Shown here one piece after another: positions 61,218-64,000 of a DNA stretch of 64,000 nucleotides. The notes beneath the pieces are model-generated. The model was not told where the DNA came from and made no database searches. It saw nothing but the letters and a program-made list of their open reading frames with translations. The number at the start of each line of letters is the position of its first letter. The stretch's first letter is position 1. This DNA comes from Circinella umbellata (lineage: Eukaryota; Mucoromycota; Mucoromycetes; Mucorales; Lichtheimiaceae): NCBI GenBank assembly GCA_025093555.1, contig JAIWNF010000033.1, forward strand, positions 1-64,000. Direction: 5' to 3'. Position numbers and translations under genes: made by a program.

Positions 61218-63002
61218 ATGGCAACCTCCACCTTGTCTCCAATGCACATTGTGTTTTGGACACGATGGTTTAATGATATCATGTTTGATGGTATGTGTCT
61301 CTTTATGCTTTTATCGAACAAACAAATATGCAAGACAAACTCAAATATGATAATGAAAAAGAGAGAAGGGGGAGCTATATAAAGCTAAAATAACCTTTTT
61401 TTAATGCGGTGGAAACCGAAAATAAAACCAGGCAACGATAAAGTATTCAGTAACGATGATTGTCCTGTTCCTAATGACTATAAAGTGGAATCTCTCGAGA
61501 ATTGGTGTACCATTACTCCATCTCTTGAACATAACGACACTGCTGCTGCTATTGTATTTCATGCGGCTGACTATTATCCTTCTCAAGTACCTGAACGTAA
61601 GTTATTATCACTGTAACTCTATTTTTCTATTTTAATTATGATTATTGCTATTATAGAGTTAAAAAACCAACAATGAGTTTATCGATATACTAACTATTTG
61701 GTGTTACAATTGTTTATTAGGTAAAAAGAATCAACCATGGATATTAGAAACACAAGAATCACCTCAAACAGCTCCGTTCCGTATGGACTCAGAAAAAATG
61801 AAGGTGTTTGACTATTTAGCATCCTATCATCTCAAAAGTGCATTCTTATTTTCTTATTACTCTCCTGCTATTATGGATGTGGCAAATCGCCCTTTACCTG
61901 CGAATTTTATGACCTTTCAAAAAAAGAAACACAAAGCTCCTATTGTTTGGATTGCACGTAATTGTGATGCTACGAGCGGTCGACAACATTATGTTGAACA
62001 ACTGATGAAATATATTGATATCGATAGTTATGGAGATTGTTTAAGGAATCAAAAATTTCCAGAAGGCAAAGATCGAATGCAATTGATGAGTGAATACAAA
62101 TTTTATTTAGCCATTGAAAATGCGAATTGTGATGATTATGGTTTGTACTAAACTATTTTTTTGCTCGTCAGAGGGTGATGGGGATATATATAATTGGAGT
62201 GTTGTCGAACAAACAAAGAGAGGGGAGATTATAAAATAACAGCAATAATAACTCAAACTTAAACTCAATTTAAATTTGATCTTTAAATATATGTATGTTA
62301 TTTATAGTAACTGAAAAGTTATTTGATACATTTTCTGTTTCTACGGTTCCTATCGTGGATGGTCCCAACTCATATCAAGGATTTATTCCAGATAAAAACT
62401 CAGTAGTTCGAATGGACGCTTTTCCAGATCCAAGAGATTTGGCAGAGTATATCAGTTATCTTGATTCAAATGATTCGGCTTATTTAGAGCATTTGGCGTT
62501 TCGACAAAATGCATTAAATATACCTGCACGTGAAAGACTTGATTCAGATTTTGTTGATAATTGGAGTGATCCAGCTTATCATAATATACGTAGTAGTTGG
62601 TGCTCTATATGTCGTGGTATATTACCTTGGTGGCAGGCTCGTCAAAATGATACAACAGCTAAAGCAGAAGGAATAACACCATCTATAGACGATAATTTAA
62701 TGCTAGTAGATAAATCATGCATGGAAGGTGGGAAATGGGATTATGCAAAAGATGGACCACCTTTTAAGCCTGATTGGAAAAAATCAACTCATCCTTTGAA
62801 GTTATTACATGAACACAAATCAGCTATGGAAGAATTTATAAGTCAAGAACATAGTGATGCACAGACTGCTCATATCGTATGGACAATTGAATTGATTTTG
62901 GGTACTTTATTTATGGTATTTGTGGCCTTTATTGTACTTCGTGGTCGTTTTTTAAGTAATCAACGAACGAGAAAATCAGAGATACCCATGTCCGTAACGT
63001 GA
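61218..63002 (+). CDS. GT10-family alpha-1,3-fucosyltransferase with C-terminal membrane anchor
   Basis: Four exons (61218-61290, 61432-61596, 61721-62140, 62308-63002) join in frame to 450 residues. The ATG at 61,218 sits in a good context (GCCATGG). Exon 1 gives MHIVFWTRWFNDIMFD, the usual first strand of GT10 enzymes; exon 2 has DDCPVPNDY and AAAIVFHAADY. Exon 3 contains PIVWIARNCDATSGRQHYV and YKFYLAIENANCDDY, followed in exon 4 by VTEKLFDTFSVSTVPIVDG, the GDP-fucose-binding signature. The Cys-rich region WCSICRGILPWW follows. Golgi GT10 enzymes normally have an N-terminal anchor; here the only strong membrane helix is near the C terminus (WTIELILGTLFMVFVAFIVL), followed by a basic tail. 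The acceptor and linkage are inferred from the family only. Confidence 0.87.
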
Positions 63003-64000
63003 TAGTTTATTACTATGCTTAGAAATCAAAAAGAGCTAAAAAAAAAAAAGGCTCTGCCTCCCATTTCACATCATACTCAATTATGTATTATTACTGTTAT
63101 TATTACCACTTCATTTCTCCTAATTTTTCTGTTATTTTGCATCTTGTAAATACATAATAATGTCACAACTTAACTATTCATTTATTAAATCATCCTTTTT
63201 AGGCTGATCTATCTGCTCACAACTCTTTTATCGTTCAGTATCATCAATACTGTGACAATATTTTATCAAATATATATATATATCATAGCGTATACGTAAA
63301 TGTTTGAATTTCTAATCAAAAACCCATTTAAAGATAATAAATCCGCTGGGATATACATCTAGAACAAATTTTAATAGGAAAAAGAAAGATATTAATACAG
63401 GAAAATTAATATAAAGCAAAGTATACATAAAACTTGTTAACGTCAATCTTATAATTGGAATATGTAGCGTACCTTACTGGTAATCCTATCCAAGAACTTT
63501 GAAGCAAACAAATGTAGACGGTTAACTTGCTGAATTGCAGCCTTTTCCCATTACATACATCAATTTATGATTGATAGTTATACATACGTATATTATTTAT
63601 AAACATAACAAATAAAAAATATCTTTCAAACAGATAAAAATCGAAGTTCTGGTGTTTAAGATCGACCTGGTACTACATTAACCTTCATTTAGTATCCAAT
63701 GTTCTAGACATTAATGGCATACAAATTAAAGAAATAATTTATATCATGTTGCTGTATTATTATCATTGTTCATACCGCTAATTAAATTATACCATGGGAA
63801 CTGAATCAAGGAAAGCTGTATTGCTTCCCCTCCAGTTTTCCGTTGTCTTATAAGCTGTATCCATTTATTATAAAATATAAAACAAAGAAATAAGCTTCCT
63901 AACTCGTGATGGGTTGTTCCATGCTTGACCCAACCTCCACATATCTCATTTGAGCGAGAGTAATTAGAAGCTATGTATTCTTTGAAGTACGCTCATTACC
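63003..64000. other. AT-rich 3' flank
   Basis: No gene or repeat family is recognised in the last kilobase. An (AT)n run lies near 63,272-63,284. Confidence 0.5.

Overview
The window is a stretch of nuclear DNA from an early-diverging filamentous fungus, most likely Mucoromycota (Mucorales-like). The sequence is very AT-rich, genes are broken by many short GT-AG introns (about 50-130 nt), and the proteins are typical fungal ones (Ypt7, Pho8, Met14, Msd1, Nte1, Sho1). There is a cytochrome b5-fused delta-6-type desaturase, and the mobile elements (chromoviral Gypsy, DIRS, Crypton, PIF/Harbinger) suit this group. The lineage is an inference from gene content; no rRNA marker is present.

Bases 1-18,700 are a transposon-rich block. 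From left to right it holds: a solo or terminal LTR (119-364); the 3' end of a Gypsy pol gene on the minus strand (about 1005-1682); a short non-autonomous DNA transposon with CGGAT-rich ends (1684-8622); inside that, a full-length chromodomain Gypsy element with LTRs that read as identical (2432-8315, target duplication GCCAT); a broken PIF/Harbinger transposase (8629-9115); a decayed DIRS-type tyrosine-recombinase retroelement (about 9500-12,400); and an apparently intact four-exon Crypton recombinase gene (14,286-17,117).

Bases 19,500-23,913 carry two genes of vacuolar function: the Rab7/Ypt7 GTPase (+) and a Pho8-like vacuolar alkaline phosphatase (-). Next is a gene-poor 4.5 kb interval with a terminal-inverted-repeat element (27,229-28,035). 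From 28.4 kb to the end the genes are single-copy housekeeping genes on both strands: a mitochondrial HAD hydrolase, a possible small acidic membrane protein, APS kinase (sulfate assimilation), a four-pass membrane protein, mitochondrial Asp-tRNA synthetase, the Nte1 phospholipase, the Sho1 osmosensor, a Rho-GEF with a CNH domain, a delta-6-type fatty acid desaturase, a CaM-kinase-like protein kinase, an MCT-type transporter, an importin-alpha-like armadillo protein, and a GT10 fucosyltransferase.

The genes do not form an obvious pathway cluster. There are local themes: vacuole traffic and phosphatase (Ypt7, Pho8), membrane lipid metabolism (Nte1, desaturase), and osmotic or cell-wall signalling (Sho1 next to the Rho-GEF). 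Exon boundaries are my own reading of splice sites and reading frames; no transcript data were available. I recognised no tRNA or rRNA gene and no CRISPR array.
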